Shown piece after piece: positions 18,476 through 27,272 of a stretch of DNA of 64,000 nucleotides. Origin of the DNA: Rhodanobacter sp. L36 (GTDB lineage Bacteria > Pseudomonadota > Gammaproteobacteria > Xanthomonadales > Rhodanobacteraceae); assembly GCF_009765755.1 (NCBI RefSeq), contig NZ_LMUV01000003.1, forward strand, positions 162,661-226,660, in the 5' to 3' direction. The translations under genes were made by a program, and so were the position numbers. Under the pieces are notes generated by a model. It saw only the letters and a program-made list of their open reading frames with translations, made no database searches and was not told where the DNA came from. Positions within the stretch are counted from its first letter, which is position 1. Every line of letters starts with the position of its first letter.

Positions 18476-18841
18476 CTTCGCCGCCGTCTTGCGTCGCGTG
18501 GCGCGTGCCTCATCGGCCGACTGCACGCGATGTGCGGCCAGGATGGCTTTCAGCAACCCGGGAAACCGCTGGTCGACTTCGACGCAGCGCGAGACGGTGT
18601 GCATCTCGACGCCGTGGCGTTCGCTGCGTACCAGGCCTGCTTCGCGCAATACACGGAAGTGCTGCGACAACGTGGACTTCGGAATGTCGCGGTCGCTGAT
18701 CTGCAGGAAGTTGGAACAGGTGCTGGTGCAGCTCGAGCCGGCCAGCTGCGCGTAGATCGCCACGCGCACGGGATCGGAGAGCGCATGCAGGATGCTCTCT
18801 ACGGTGATGTCTTCGATCGCGGGGTGGAGCAGGGGTCGCAT
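18461..18841 (-). CDS. ArsR-family winged-helix regulator
   Basis: 126-residue repressor-type protein. The winged helix spans about 15-85: ESILHALSDPVRVAIYAQLAG, the recognition helix in IPKSTLSQHFRVLREAGLV, and the wing RSERHGVEMHTVSRC. It carries a Cys pair in SSCTSTC between helices and another Cys after the wing; these could respond to metal or redox, but the classical ELCVCDL site is absent. The tail is Lys/Arg-rich (RRKTAAKKKAG). It diverges from an SDR gene over a palindromic operator-like site, the usual arrangement for self-regulated ArsR/dehydrogenase pairs. Confidence 0.88.
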   Translation of the reverse strand: MRPLLHPAIEDITVESILHALSDPVRVAIYAQLAGSSCTSTCSNFLQISDRDIPKSTLSQHFRVLREAGLVRSERHGVEMHTVSRCVEVDQRFPGLLKAILAAHRVQSADEARATRRKTAAKKKAG

Positions 18842-18860
18842 GGTTTCATCCTAGCAGGCC

Positions 18861-18897
18861 TTGACTTCTAGTTCCATAGTTCATAAGTTACGAACTA
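18861..18897. promoter_or_regulatory. ArsR operator and SDR promoter candidate
   Basis: Between the ArsR and SDR genes, TAGTTC (18877-18882) and GAACTA (18892-18897) are the arms of a 21-bp imperfect palindrome; a further AGTTC half-site lies just upstream. TTGACT (18861-18866) with a weak -10 near 18884 puts the palindrome over the core promoter, a repressor arrangement. Confidence 0.5.
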
Positions 18898-18948
18898 TCG
18901 AATTATTGAACTTCACTCCGCCTTAGCGGGCATCCACAGGAAAACGTC

Positions 18949-19695
18949 ATGAGCAAGCTCACAGGTAAAGTCGCCATCGTCACCGGCGCATCCAAGGGTA
19001 TCGGCGCCGCCATCGCCAAGGCACTGGCCGCGGCTGGCGCGTCGGTGGTGGTCAACTACGCATCCAGCAAGGAAGGCGCGGACAAGGTCGTTTCGACCAT
19101 CACTGCCGCGGGCGGCAAGGCCTTTGCGGTCAAGGGCGACGTATCCAAGAAAGCCGATGCCGAGGGCATCGTTGCCGCTGCGATCGAGCAGTTCAGTAAG
19201 CTGGATGTGCTGGTCAACAACTCCGGCGTGTACAACTTCGGTGCGCTGGAAGACATCACCGAAGAGGATTTCCATCGCCAGTTTGGCGTCAACGTGCTGG
19301 GTCTGTTGCTGACCACGCAGGCCGCCAGCAAGCACCTCGGTGAAGGCGGCAGCATCATCAACATCGGTTCGGTGGTCGCGCGTACTACGCCGCCCGGCAG
19401 CGCCGTCTACACCGGCACCAAGGGTGCAGTCGATGCGATCACCGGCGTGCTTTCGCGCGAATTGGGAGCACGCAAGATCCGCGTCAATTCGTTGAACCCG
19501 GGCATGATCGAAACGGAAGGCACCCACACCGCCGGCTTCATCGGTTCGGACTTCGAGACCCACGTCGTGACTCAGTCGCCGCTGGGACGCGTCGGTCAGC
19601 CGGAAGATATCGCCTCGATCGCGGTGTTCCTGGCCTCCGATGATTCCGCGTGGCTCACCGGTGAACAGTTGCTTGCCGGCGGTGGCATGCGTTGA
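18949..19695 (+). CDS. SDR-family oxidoreductase
   Basis: Short-chain dehydrogenase/reductase, 248 residues, cytosolic. The N-terminal Rossmann motif TGASKGIGAAIA binds NAD(P); NNSG follows at about 88; the catalytic Ser of INIGSVVA and the Tyr-x3-Lys of YTGTKGA complete the active site. LNPGMIETEG and the C-terminal DDSAWLTGEQLLAGGG are usual for 3-oxoacyl-ACP reductase/glucose dehydrogenase-like members. Substrate unknown. Its divergence from an ArsR gene suggests derepression by the signal that protein senses. Confidence 0.92.
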   Translation: MSKLTGKVAIVTGASKGIGAAIAKALAAAGASVVVNYASSKEGADKVVSTITAAGGKAFAVKGDVSKKADAEGIVAAAIEQFSKLDVLVNNSGVYNFGALEDITEEDFHRQFGVNVLGLLLTTQAASKHLGEGGSIINIGSVVARTTPPGSAVYTGTKGAVDAITGVLSRELGARKIRVNSLNPGMIETEGTHTAGFIGSDFETHVVTQSPLGRVGQPEDIASIAVFLASDDSAWLTGEQLLAGGGMR

Positions 19696-19721
19696 TCGCC
19701 AACGCTTGATCTGTTGATACG

Positions 19722-19762
19722 AAGCGGTCGCGCATCGATGCTGATGCGCGACCGCTTTTTTT
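19722..19762 (+). terminator. Rho-independent terminator of the SDR gene
   Basis: A perfect 15-bp stem (19722-19736 with 19743-19757), a 6-nt loop and a T-run form a strong terminator just after the SDR gene. Confidence 0.9.
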
Positions 19763-19922
19763 GTTGAGATTTTCCCTTGGCGCTTCGAAGCCGCTGAGAA
19801 GCGAACGCAAACGTCACGGCGCTATCGACTGACGGCGCATGAGCATTCAAACTGCCGGCCGGCCATCGCGCCTTGACGCCTTCGTCGTCGCATCGTCTCC
19901 TATTCCACCCCGGCACGTCCCT

Positions 19923-21308
19923 ATGCACATCGGCATCGATTTCGGTACCAGCTATTCCGCCGCCGCAACCTATCGCAACGGGATGCTGGAAATCATCCGT
20001 TTCGGCGACGCGGCGCAATTCCGCACGGCGGTTTTTTTTCCCGAGGTCGTGCCTGACCCAAGCGATTTCGTGCTGACGCCGGCGCTCGAATCGGAAGTGG
20101 AAACGCACGTGCGCGATCTGCGCATCCAGCAACGGCAGTTCGGCACGCCCGAGCGCGCGGACGATGTCTTGCGCCGCGATGCCATTCGCGTGGTACGCCG
20201 CCAGTGGCTGGAAGAGCGTGCGCGGACTTCGCCTGCCGCCACGCTGGAAAGTTTTCAGCACGCGTTGTTCGGCGACGATGCCGTGGACGCGTACATGGAA
20301 TACGGCGACGGCAACCTGATCGAATCGCCGAAGTCGATGCTGGGCTTTCGCATGGACGCGGACGTGCGCAAGGTGATCGTGCACATCACCACGCACATCC
20401 TCGAACACATTCGCCTGACCGCCAGCCGTCAGCTGGACGAGCCTGTGCGCAGTGCCGTCATCGGCCGGCCGGTGCAGTTTCGTTCGTCGATGGGCGAGCG
20501 CGGTTCCGAGCAGGCCATCGAGCTGATTCGCGAAGCGGCGGCGGTCGCTGGTTTCGATGAGATCTCCTTCATGGAAGAACCCGCCGCAGCGGCGATGCAC
20601 TATCACAAGAGTCTGGAGCATCGTCAGCGCGCACTGATCGTGGACATCGGCGGCGGCACCACCGACGTGGCCTACGCAGAGCTTGGCGGCGGCGAGCATC
20701 CGCAGATCACCCGCAGTTGGGGCCTGGCGAAGGGCGGCACCGACTTGGATGTAAACCTCAGCGTCCACGCGTTCATGCCGCTGCTGGGCAACAACATCGC
20801 CAACGTGCCGGTGCACTACTTCGTGGAGGCGGCGAGCGTGCACAACCTGCCCAAACAGCGCGAATTTCGAAGGCAGGACTTTCGATTCGTCGACGAGCCG
20901 TGGCAGTCGCGGCTGTGCAATCTGCATATACCCGGCGCAACCACCCGTCTCAATCAGGAAGCGGAGCACACGAAGATCGTACTCTCGACCGAGCCGGCGC
21001 ATCGCTCGGATCTGGGCTTTCTTGAAGACGGCGTGGGCGTGGATACCACGCAGTCGGACCTCAGCGAGGCGATCTCACCCTTCATCCATCGATTGAAGCG
21101 CGCGCTCGGTGACGTCAACGACGATCTTGTGGAACTGGAGATTCCGGCCAGCGTTTTCCTCACGGGCGGCACGTCTCGCTCACTGGCCGTGCAAGCTGCG
21201 GTACGCGAAAGTTTTCCGAAGATCGATCTTGTGAAAGGCGATCCATCGTTGGGCGTGGTGTCGGGGTTGGCAGTGGCGGCCGCGGAGCTGGACGGCATGC
21301 CGCCCTGA
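19923..21308 (+). CDS. yegD: Hsp70-family protein, YegD-like
   Basis: Actin-fold ATPase related to DnaK but without a complete peptide-binding domain; 461 residues, close to E. coli YegD. The start ATG 19923 is chosen because it places the phosphate-1 motif IGIDFGTSYSA at the N-terminus; the frame stays open upstream to 19839. Phosphate-2 (LIVDIGGGTTDVAYAEL), the EEPAAAA segment and the adenosine motif (VFLTGGTSRSLAVQ) are intact, so ATP binding is expected. Client and partner proteins are unknown; no J-domain or GrpE gene is nearby. Confidence 0.9.
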   Translation: MHIGIDFGTSYSAAATYRNGMLEIIRFGDAAQFRTAVFFPEVVPDPSDFVLTPALESEVETHVRDLRIQQRQFGTPERADDVLRRDAIRVVRRQWLEERARTSPAATLESFQHALFGDDAVDAYMEYGDGNLIESPKSMLGFRMDADVRKVIVHITTHILEHIRLTASRQLDEPVRSAVIGRPVQFRSSMGERGSEQAIELIREAAAVAGFDEISFMEEPAAAAMHYHKSLEHRQRALIVDIGGGTTDVAYAELGGGEHPQITRSWGLAKGGTDLDVNLSVHAFMPLLGNNIANVPVHYFVEAASVHNLPKQREFRRQDFRFVDEPWQSRLCNLHIPGATTRLNQEAEHTKIVLSTEPAHRSDLGFLEDGVGVDTTQSDLSEAISPFIHRLKRALGDVNDDLVELEIPASVFLTGGTSRSLAVQAAVRESFPKIDLVKGDPSLGVVSGLAVAAAELDGMPP

Positions 21309-21356
21309 GTTCGGTGGCGTCTTCAACGTGCGAGATCGAATCCATTCAATGCGAAC

Positions 21357-21869
21357 TCATGACTCGCCGCCGACGTGCATGAGCAGCGTGTCTGCGCCGT
21401 TGTCGCCACGCGAAAGAAGTTTCCATGTGGAGAAGCACGCGCACGGTTCGATCGGGTCAAGCATCAGCTTGCCGTCCGCGATGCTCACGTAGCCGAGCTT
21501 GCCGCGTCCCGCCTTTCGCGCATCGACGATCATCAGTGGTCGCTGTGCCGTGAGCATGAGGCTTCCCGGTTTGCCCATGTCGCCATCAGCGGGTGCCTGA
21601 TCCATCTCGAGTTGCAGTTGCAGGTTGCGCGACGGCAGCGCGAGCGAGCGACGCTGTGCGGCGTCGGCGTTCCAGAGTTCGAACGAGTAGGGCACCTCGT
21701 CGTTGAGCCTGATCACGCCCATGCCGTCCGCTTGTCCCTCCGGCAGTTCAACCCTGAGAAAGAAGTTTCGCTTTCCTGTCGGGGATTCGAACGTGCAGAA
21801 AAAAGTACCGGGCGGAATCTCCGAGGCGGCAACGGATCGAAGTCCTTCGAGCGGCAAGTTGATCGACAT
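21357..21869 (-). CDS. Conserved-looking protein of unknown function
   Basis: 170 residues from ATG 21869 (GGAAACC upstream); an upstream start at 21947 would add 26. No signal peptide or membrane helix is visible. The sequence alternates strand-like stretches (FFCTFESPTGKRNFFLRVEL, VPYSFELWNADAAQRR, LQLQLEMDQAP, LMIVDARKAG) and looks like an all-beta domain. It converges on the YegD-like gene. I do not recognise a family. Confidence 0.55.
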   Translation of the reverse strand: MSINLPLEGLRSVAASEIPPGTFFCTFESPTGKRNFFLRVELPEGQADGMGVIRLNDEVPYSFELWNADAAQRRSLALPSRNLQLQLEMDQAPADGDMGKPGSLMLTAQRPLMIVDARKAGRGKLGYVSIADGKLMLDPIEPCACFSTWKLLSRGDNGADTLLMHVGGES

Positions 21870-22105
21870 GGAATGGTTTCCGGCTGGGAACGTTGCCGCC
21901 AGTTTGAGCAGTGGCGTGCCGATCCGACGTGAAGGTGTTTCATGCACGTGCTAGATCGCCAACTTCGCAACGGGACAACCCCATTCGCCGCCCAATCGTT
22001 CGATGACCTTGTGCGCGTCGCTGCGTGTGCAACGACCAGACCGACGCCATGCCTGCACAGCAAGCGGATGAACGCGGGATCGACGAAGCTTCGTGCCACC
22101 ACGCA

Positions 22106-22138
22106 CAAAAAAATCTGGCGGCATTGCGCCGCCAGATG
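22106..22138 (-). terminator. Terminator of the S53 peptidase operon
   Basis: On the minus strand ATCTGGCGGC, a short loop and GCCGCCAGAT are followed by seven T residues, immediately downstream of the S53 peptidase stop codon. Confidence 0.88.
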
Positions 22139-22164
22139 GTTTTGCCTTTTGGCTCGGAATTTTC

Positions 22165-24504
22165 TTACGGCGATGCAGTCGGCGCGTTGACGAAGGCACG
22201 CCAGGCGATCAGCAGGTTGGTCGCATTCACCGAACCCAGGCCGGTCGCAAAGCTCCAGCCCGGTTGCGCACCGAAGGCTTTGTTGGCATTTGAATAACCG
22301 GTTGGGGATGCATCCGTCGTGGTCAGTCCGACTTGTTGCTGGATACCCGGTCCGAACGGCGCGATCGTGTCGAAGAAATAGCAGTTGCTGGTCGTGAAAG
22401 ATCCCTGCTGCTCGATGCACTCGCTGGAGTTCGATCCACGCGTGACGTTATGGAACACGCAACTACTGGTTCCATTGGCGCCGTTGTCGGCATTGCACGC
22501 AGCGAGGCTAGCGGGTATCGGGCCGGACGCATTGCCGTACTCCTGTGCGGCCAGTGCATAGAGCGTCGGCGCTGCATTGCCCTGATCCGGGTTCAATCCG
22601 CGCGCGGCCAGCCCTTGGTCCATAAGCGCCTGGATGCCCGCGAACATCGGCGTGGACAACGACGTGCCGCCACTTAACGCGGTCGGGGTGCTGAAGTCCG
22701 GCGTGCAGGGGTAGTAGGCCGTGCACGTGATGACCCACGTGTAATCGCCATAGGCGCCGGCGAACAGCGAGACATCAGGGAGATCTCGCGACTGATCCTT
22801 GGCCGCGTTGTAGATCTGCCGCTGCCAGGTCGGCTTGGCGTTGATCGACGAAGGGCCGCCGCTGCCGGATTCCGAGGTCATGTAATAACCGGCTGGATCC
22901 CACTTCAGGTCGTACGTGCAGAATGCAACCGCGCTGCTGAAGCCGGCAGCTTTCGCGGCGACTCCGTTGCCGCAGGAGTCGTTCCATGGAATCTCCGGTA
23001 CATACGACAGGGCCGAGCCGTCGGTGAAATTGGCGTCGGAGGAAAAATACTTGCTGGTGGTGCCGTCGAGAATGTCGGCGAGGTCGGTGCCGCCGACGCC
23101 GGTGACATGCGGCGACGTGGCGAACGAACTGGCGTCGACTGCGGAATCGCCCTGGCTGCCGCTGATGACCAGATGGTTGTAGCTTGCATTGGACCCGCTG
23201 TCGCCGGTGGCCACGAACACCGAGATGCCTTCCGCATCTGCCTGCGCCCACATGAGGTCGATGGCGGTCTTGCTGGCTGCGTCGGTGAAGAACTCGCCGA
23301 AACCATAGCTGGCGCTGATGATGTCCGGTCGCGTGCCGCCGTTGATCAGGTTGTCTGCCGCCAGATACACACCGCCGAAGAAATTGTCGGTCGAGTTGCC
23401 CGACAGGTCGCCGTTGTATTGCGAGCACGTAGCCACCACGAGGTGCGCGCCTGGTGCCATGGCGGTGGCCCATTCCGCATCGAGCAGAGTTTCGCCGTCA
23501 TCGCCCTGGTAATTGAACAGGGCGTCCTGGTCGAAGCAATTGGTGGGGCCGCTTGCCGGCGCCGGGTTGATCTGCGCAAAAGTGCCGCCGTACTGGCCGA
23601 GCTTGAACACGCCCACGAAGTTGTGCCAGTCGTCCGGCACCATGTCGTTGTCTTCCACGACCGCGATGGTGATGCCTTTCCCGGTGATGCCGTTGGCACG
23701 GATTCTCTGGATGCCGTACATCGTGGCAAGGTCGTTCGGCACCAGCCCGCGCGCGCCGTTGGTGAAGTTCACCGCCTGGCTGGTGGGTCTGGCGGCGGTT
23801 GTCGCGTTCTTGCCTGTGGAGAAAAACTTTTTCTTCGTCGCATCCCACTGCGCAATGCTGGACTTCTTGCGAAGCGACACCGGGTGGAAATCCGACAAGC
23901 CCATCACGCCCGCGACGACGGGTTGCAGCGCGGAAGGAACGCTGACATCACTGGCATTGGCCAGATGCTTCGCGCCATCGATGGTGTAGATCGTTTCCTG
24001 CGTATGGAAAGCCTGGTTGATCTGCGCAGCCGTGCCGCTGAAATCGATCTGTGTCTTGTTCGGGTAAACGTTGTTGACCTTGAAGCCCTGCGACGTCAGC
24101 CACGAAGTGACAGCCGCAACATCGCTGTCGACCACGCCGAACGCGGCGCCAAACTGTTCCGGCGTCAGCCACTTCTGGAACTGGGCGGATTTCGGGTTGT
24201 GCTGGTTGGCGATCAGCTGCTCCATCGCGGCCTGGCGCACGGCGCTGGGCTTGAGCACGAGCTGCATGTGATTCATGGCGGTCGAACCGGCGAGCGGCGC
24301 GCCGTTCTTCACCTTGTCAACGATGGCCAGGTGCGTTTTGGCAAGGGGCGCAAGGTCGCTGTTGACCACGGCCTGCGTGACGCGCGGTGCCTCCGACATG
24401 TTGATGCCCGCAAACGTGTTGCCAGCAGATGCCATCGACAGCGCGGGCGTGCCGGCCAGCGCTGCGGCAATGGACGCGCTCAATATGAAATACCGATGTT
24501 TCAT
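22165..24504 (-). CDS. S53 (sedolisin, pro-kumamolisin) serine-carboxyl peptidase
   Basis: Secreted acid protease, 779 residues. A signal peptide (to about 27) precedes an activation pro-domain (about 45-210, with QLVLKPS, WLTPEQFG and AFHTQETIY). The catalytic domain shows the full set: Glu338 and Asp342 in GETLLDAEWA, oxyanion Asp435 in ATGDSGSN, and Ser615 in SGGTSLSTP. The C-terminal calcium-site region is altered: the usual Asp in FHD is Asn (FHNVTRG) and the usual GWD is GWS, a point to check against xanthomonalisins. It follows a paralogue with a 55-bp gap and is probably co-transcribed with it, ending at a clear terminator. Confidence 0.94.
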   Translation of the reverse strand: MKHRYFILSASIAAALAGTPALSMASAGNTFAGINMSEAPRVTQAVVNSDLAPLAKTHLAIVDKVKNGAPLAGSTAMNHMQLVLKPSAVRQAAMEQLIANQHNPKSAQFQKWLTPEQFGAAFGVVDSDVAAVTSWLTSQGFKVNNVYPNKTQIDFSGTAAQINQAFHTQETIYTIDGAKHLANASDVSVPSALQPVVAGVMGLSDFHPVSLRKKSSIAQWDATKKKFFSTGKNATTAARPTSQAVNFTNGARGLVPNDLATMYGIQRIRANGITGKGITIAVVEDNDMVPDDWHNFVGVFKLGQYGGTFAQINPAPASGPTNCFDQDALFNYQGDDGETLLDAEWATAMAPGAHLVVATCSQYNGDLSGNSTDNFFGGVYLAADNLINGGTRPDIISASYGFGEFFTDAASKTAIDLMWAQADAEGISVFVATGDSGSNASYNHLVISGSQGDSAVDASSFATSPHVTGVGGTDLADILDGTTSKYFSSDANFTDGSALSYVPEIPWNDSCGNGVAAKAAGFSSAVAFCTYDLKWDPAGYYMTSESGSGGPSSINAKPTWQRQIYNAAKDQSRDLPDVSLFAGAYGDYTWVITCTAYYPCTPDFSTPTALSGGTSLSTPMFAGIQALMDQGLAARGLNPDQGNAAPTLYALAAQEYGNASGPIPASLAACNADNGANGTSSCVFHNVTRGSNSSECIEQQGSFTTSNCYFFDTIAPFGPGIQQQVGLTTTDASPTGYSNANKAFGAQPGWSFATGLGSVNATNLLIAWRAFVNAPTASP

Positions 24505-24559
24505 GATGAAGCCTCTTGAAATGAGTCGATCGAAGATGGATGGCTAAACGTCAGAGCCT

Positions 24560-26887
24560 TCACTGAGGCGCCGCGGCTGGCGCGTGCACGAAGGCGCGCC
24601 AGGCGATCAGCAGATTGGTGACGTTCACCGAGCCCAGGCCGCTGGCGAAATTCCAGCCGGGACCTGCTCCATAGGCCTTGTTGTTGACGCCGTATGCGGT
24701 GGGCGCCGCATCGGTGGTGGTCAACCCTTCGGTCTCGACGCCATATCCGTAGGGATTCACCGCGCCATAGAAATAGCAGTTGGGCGTGTCTGCTCCGCCA
24801 TCGAAACTCACGCACTGCGTGGAGGTCGAGCCGCGCGTGATGTTGTGGAAGACGCAACTCGATGTGCCGTTGTTGCCGTTGTCGGCACTGCACGCCGCAA
24901 GGCTCGCTGGCACGGCGCCGCTGGCGCCGCCATATTCCTGCTGGGCCAGCGCGTACAGCGTCGGCGCTGCATTGCCCTGGTTCGCCGGCAAACCGCGCAT
25001 GGCGATGCCCTGGTCGATCAATGCCTGGATACCCGCGAACATCGGCGAGGCGAGCGATGAGTTGGTAACCAGGAACGCCGGCGTCGTGAAGTTCGGCGTG
25101 CACTCGTATCCGCCCAGGCAGATGACCATGGCGGTGTTGTTGGCATAGGAGCCGCCGAACAGCGAAACGTCCGGCACATCGCGCGACTGGTCTTTCGGTG
25201 CGTTGTAGACGAGACGCTGCCACGTCGGTTTGCTGTCCACCACGGACGAGCCGCTGCCGCTTGCGATCGACGTGGTGTAGGAGGCGTTGGGATCGCGCCC
25301 CATCAGGAACTGGCAGAAGCCCACCGCGCTGGAAAACCCGTCGGCCTTGGCGACGACGCCGTTACCGCACGAAGCGTTCCACGGAATCTCCGGCACGTAG
25401 CCCAGCGCGGTTCCGTAGTTGGCATTCGGCGTACTGCTGAAGTACTGGCTGGTGGTGCCATCCAGTTCATCCGCAAGATCGGTTCCACCCACCGCCGTGA
25501 CATAAGGTGAGCTTGCGAGCGCGGCGACGGTCTGGCCTGCAGCGTTGATCTGGCCGCCGGTGAAATCCGAATTGCTGCCCGAACCACCCGTGTCCGTAAA
25601 TACCGATATGCCCTCGGCATCGGCCTGTGCGGTCACCACATCGAGCGCGGTCTTGCTGGCGGTGTCGGTCTTGTCTTCGCCGTGGTAATAGCCCGGATAC
25701 GTAACGCTCACGACGTTCGGCCGCTCATCTGCGTTCACCAGATTGGTCAGCGCGATGAAGGTCCCGCCGTAGGTATTGGGGCTCGCCGGATCGAACGTGC
25801 TGGTGTAGTTCGAGCAATAAGCGACTTCGATATGCGCGCCGGGTGCGATCGCCGTGGCCGCTTCCAGATCTTCCGCCGCGGAGAACGATTCGTTCGGCGG
25901 GTCCGACTCCTGGCCGGCGTAACAATTGTTCAGCGTGCCGATCTGCGGCGTGATCTGGCTGAAGCTGCCGCCATAAGAGCCAAGGTTGAACTGGGTGACA
26001 TAGTTGCTCCAGTCGTCGGGCAAAGCGGGTGTGATCTCAACCACTGCGATGGTGATGCCGGTGCCGCTCACGCCGTTCTGGCGAATGCGCGAAATGCCGT
26101 ACATGTTGGCGAGATCGTCGGGCACCAGGCCTCGGGTTCCACGCAGTCCGCCGCTACCAATCGTCATTGCATGCGCTTGTGATGCCGCAGCGCCGGTCAG
26201 GTCGAACCGGTGCGTGGCAGCATTCCACTTTCCGGCGCTGGGCGCGGCGGCTTTAATCGCAGGCGCCTCGCTCAGCCCGACCACGCCGGCGATCACGTCG
26301 TGCAGAGCGACAGGCACGCTGATGTCGCCGTCATTGCCTAGATAGCGTGTGCCGTCCTTGAGTTTGTAGACGGTTTCCTGCGTGTGGAATGCCTGATTGA
26401 CCTGCGCTACGCTGCCGCTGAAATCGATCTGCATCTTGTTCGGGTAGACGCCGCTGACGGTGAAACCCTGCGCGGTGAGCCACGAGGTTATCGCCGCGAC
26501 ATCGCCATCAACGACGCCGTATGAATCACCGAACTGCTGCGGCGTCAGCCACTGGTGAAACTGATTCGATTGGGGATTGTGCTGAGCGGCGATATGCGCT
26601 TCCAGTTCTGCCGTGCGCAGCGGGCTGCGTTTCAGAACCAGTTGGAGGTGTTTCATCGCGGCCGATCCCGACAGCGATGTGCTGGAGAGGGCCTGACCAA
26701 CGACGCGCGAACGCGTTTGCGCAATCGTCGCCAGCTGGCTGTTGCTGACCGTTTGCGTGACACGCGGTGCTTCCTTGATGCCGAGGCTTGCGGAAACAGA
26801 AGCCGTCGCCTGCGCCTGGAGCAGGCCGGGTGCGCCGCTCAGCGCTGCGGCAATGGCCGCGCCGAGAATGAAAGAGTGTTGCTTCAT
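24560..26887 (-). CDS. S53-like paralogue with replaced catalytic residues (likely pseudopeptidase)
   Basis: 775 residues with the same plan as its neighbour: signal peptide to about 26, pro-domain (QLVLKRS, WLTPQQFG, AFHTQETVY) and sedolisin domain. By alignment to the neighbour, Ser336 replaces the catalytic Glu, Gly435 replaces the oxyanion Asp (TGGSGSN for TGDSGSN), and the Ser motif is TNSSLASP rather than GGTSLSTP, although Ser611 and Asp340 remain. Self-activation and proteolysis are therefore unlikely. The reading frame is intact and the cysteines are conserved, so the fold seems selected. A decoy, chaperone or binding role is inference. First gene of a two-gene operon; ATG 26887 chosen because it starts the signal peptide. 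Confidence 0.9.
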   Translation of the reverse strand: MKQHSFILGAAIAAALSGAPGLLQAQATASVSASLGIKEAPRVTQTVSNSQLATIAQTRSRVVGQALSSTSLSGSAAMKHLQLVLKRSPLRTAELEAHIAAQHNPQSNQFHQWLTPQQFGDSYGVVDGDVAAITSWLTAQGFTVSGVYPNKMQIDFSGSVAQVNQAFHTQETVYKLKDGTRYLGNDGDISVPVALHDVIAGVVGLSEAPAIKAAAPSAGKWNAATHRFDLTGAAASQAHAMTIGSGGLRGTRGLVPDDLANMYGISRIRQNGVSGTGITIAVVEITPALPDDWSNYVTQFNLGSYGGSFSQITPQIGTLNNCYAGQESDPPNESFSAAEDLEAATAIAPGAHIEVAYCSNYTSTFDPASPNTYGGTFIALTNLVNADERPNVVSVTYPGYYHGEDKTDTASKTALDVVTAQADAEGISVFTDTGGSGSNSDFTGGQINAAGQTVAALASSPYVTAVGGTDLADELDGTTSQYFSSTPNANYGTALGYVPEIPWNASCGNGVVAKADGFSSAVGFCQFLMGRDPNASYTTSIASGSGSSVVDSKPTWQRLVYNAPKDQSRDVPDVSLFGGSYANNTAMVICLGGYECTPNFTTPAFLVTNSSLASPMFAGIQALIDQGIAMRGLPANQGNAAPTLYALAQQEYGGASGAVPASLAACSADNGNNGTSSCVFHNITRGSTSTQCVSFDGGADTPNCYFYGAVNPYGYGVETEGLTTTDAAPTAYGVNNKAYGAGPGWNFASGLGSVNVTNLLIAWRAFVHAPAAAPQ

Positions 26888-27272
26888 GATGAAACCCCAT
26901 CGAAGTGGAAAAGTGATAACCCTTGTTTCACCTGCGCGAACCATTTGTTCCGGACACACAGCGTCCGCGGTGTCTGCCCGCATGGCACACGCAATCAAGT
27001 TGCCCCCAGGTATCGCTGACGCGTGCCGGATTCCGTTCCGGTCACCCGCCATCCCTATGACGCCTGCAGACTTGTTTCTGCTTGCGGGTCCTCGTCAGAT
27101 AACGATGAAGACCGATGCATTCGAGGAAGCCGTTGCGATCAGGTCGCTGCTTTTTCGAGGCATGGGTCGAGTGTCTGCCTGACGCAACGGCTCATCAATA
27201 GAAAAAGGTGATGCATCTGCTTCTATGATGGAAGTACATCACGCGTCGGGCCCAGCGCGCGCCATGGACGCA
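26888..27272. other. Gene-free stretch upstream of the S53 operon
   Basis: 385 bp without a plausible gene on either strand. It must hold the S53 operon promoter, but I see no convincing -35/-10 pair. Near its right end there is a possible weak terminator for the regulator gene. Confidence 0.5.
27202..27243 (-). terminator. Possible weak terminator after the TrmB-LuxR gene
   Basis: On the minus strand GTGATG and CATCAC arms enclose an inner CTTC/GAAG pairing and are followed by CTTTTTC. The stem is interrupted, so this is tentative. Confidence 0.35.
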
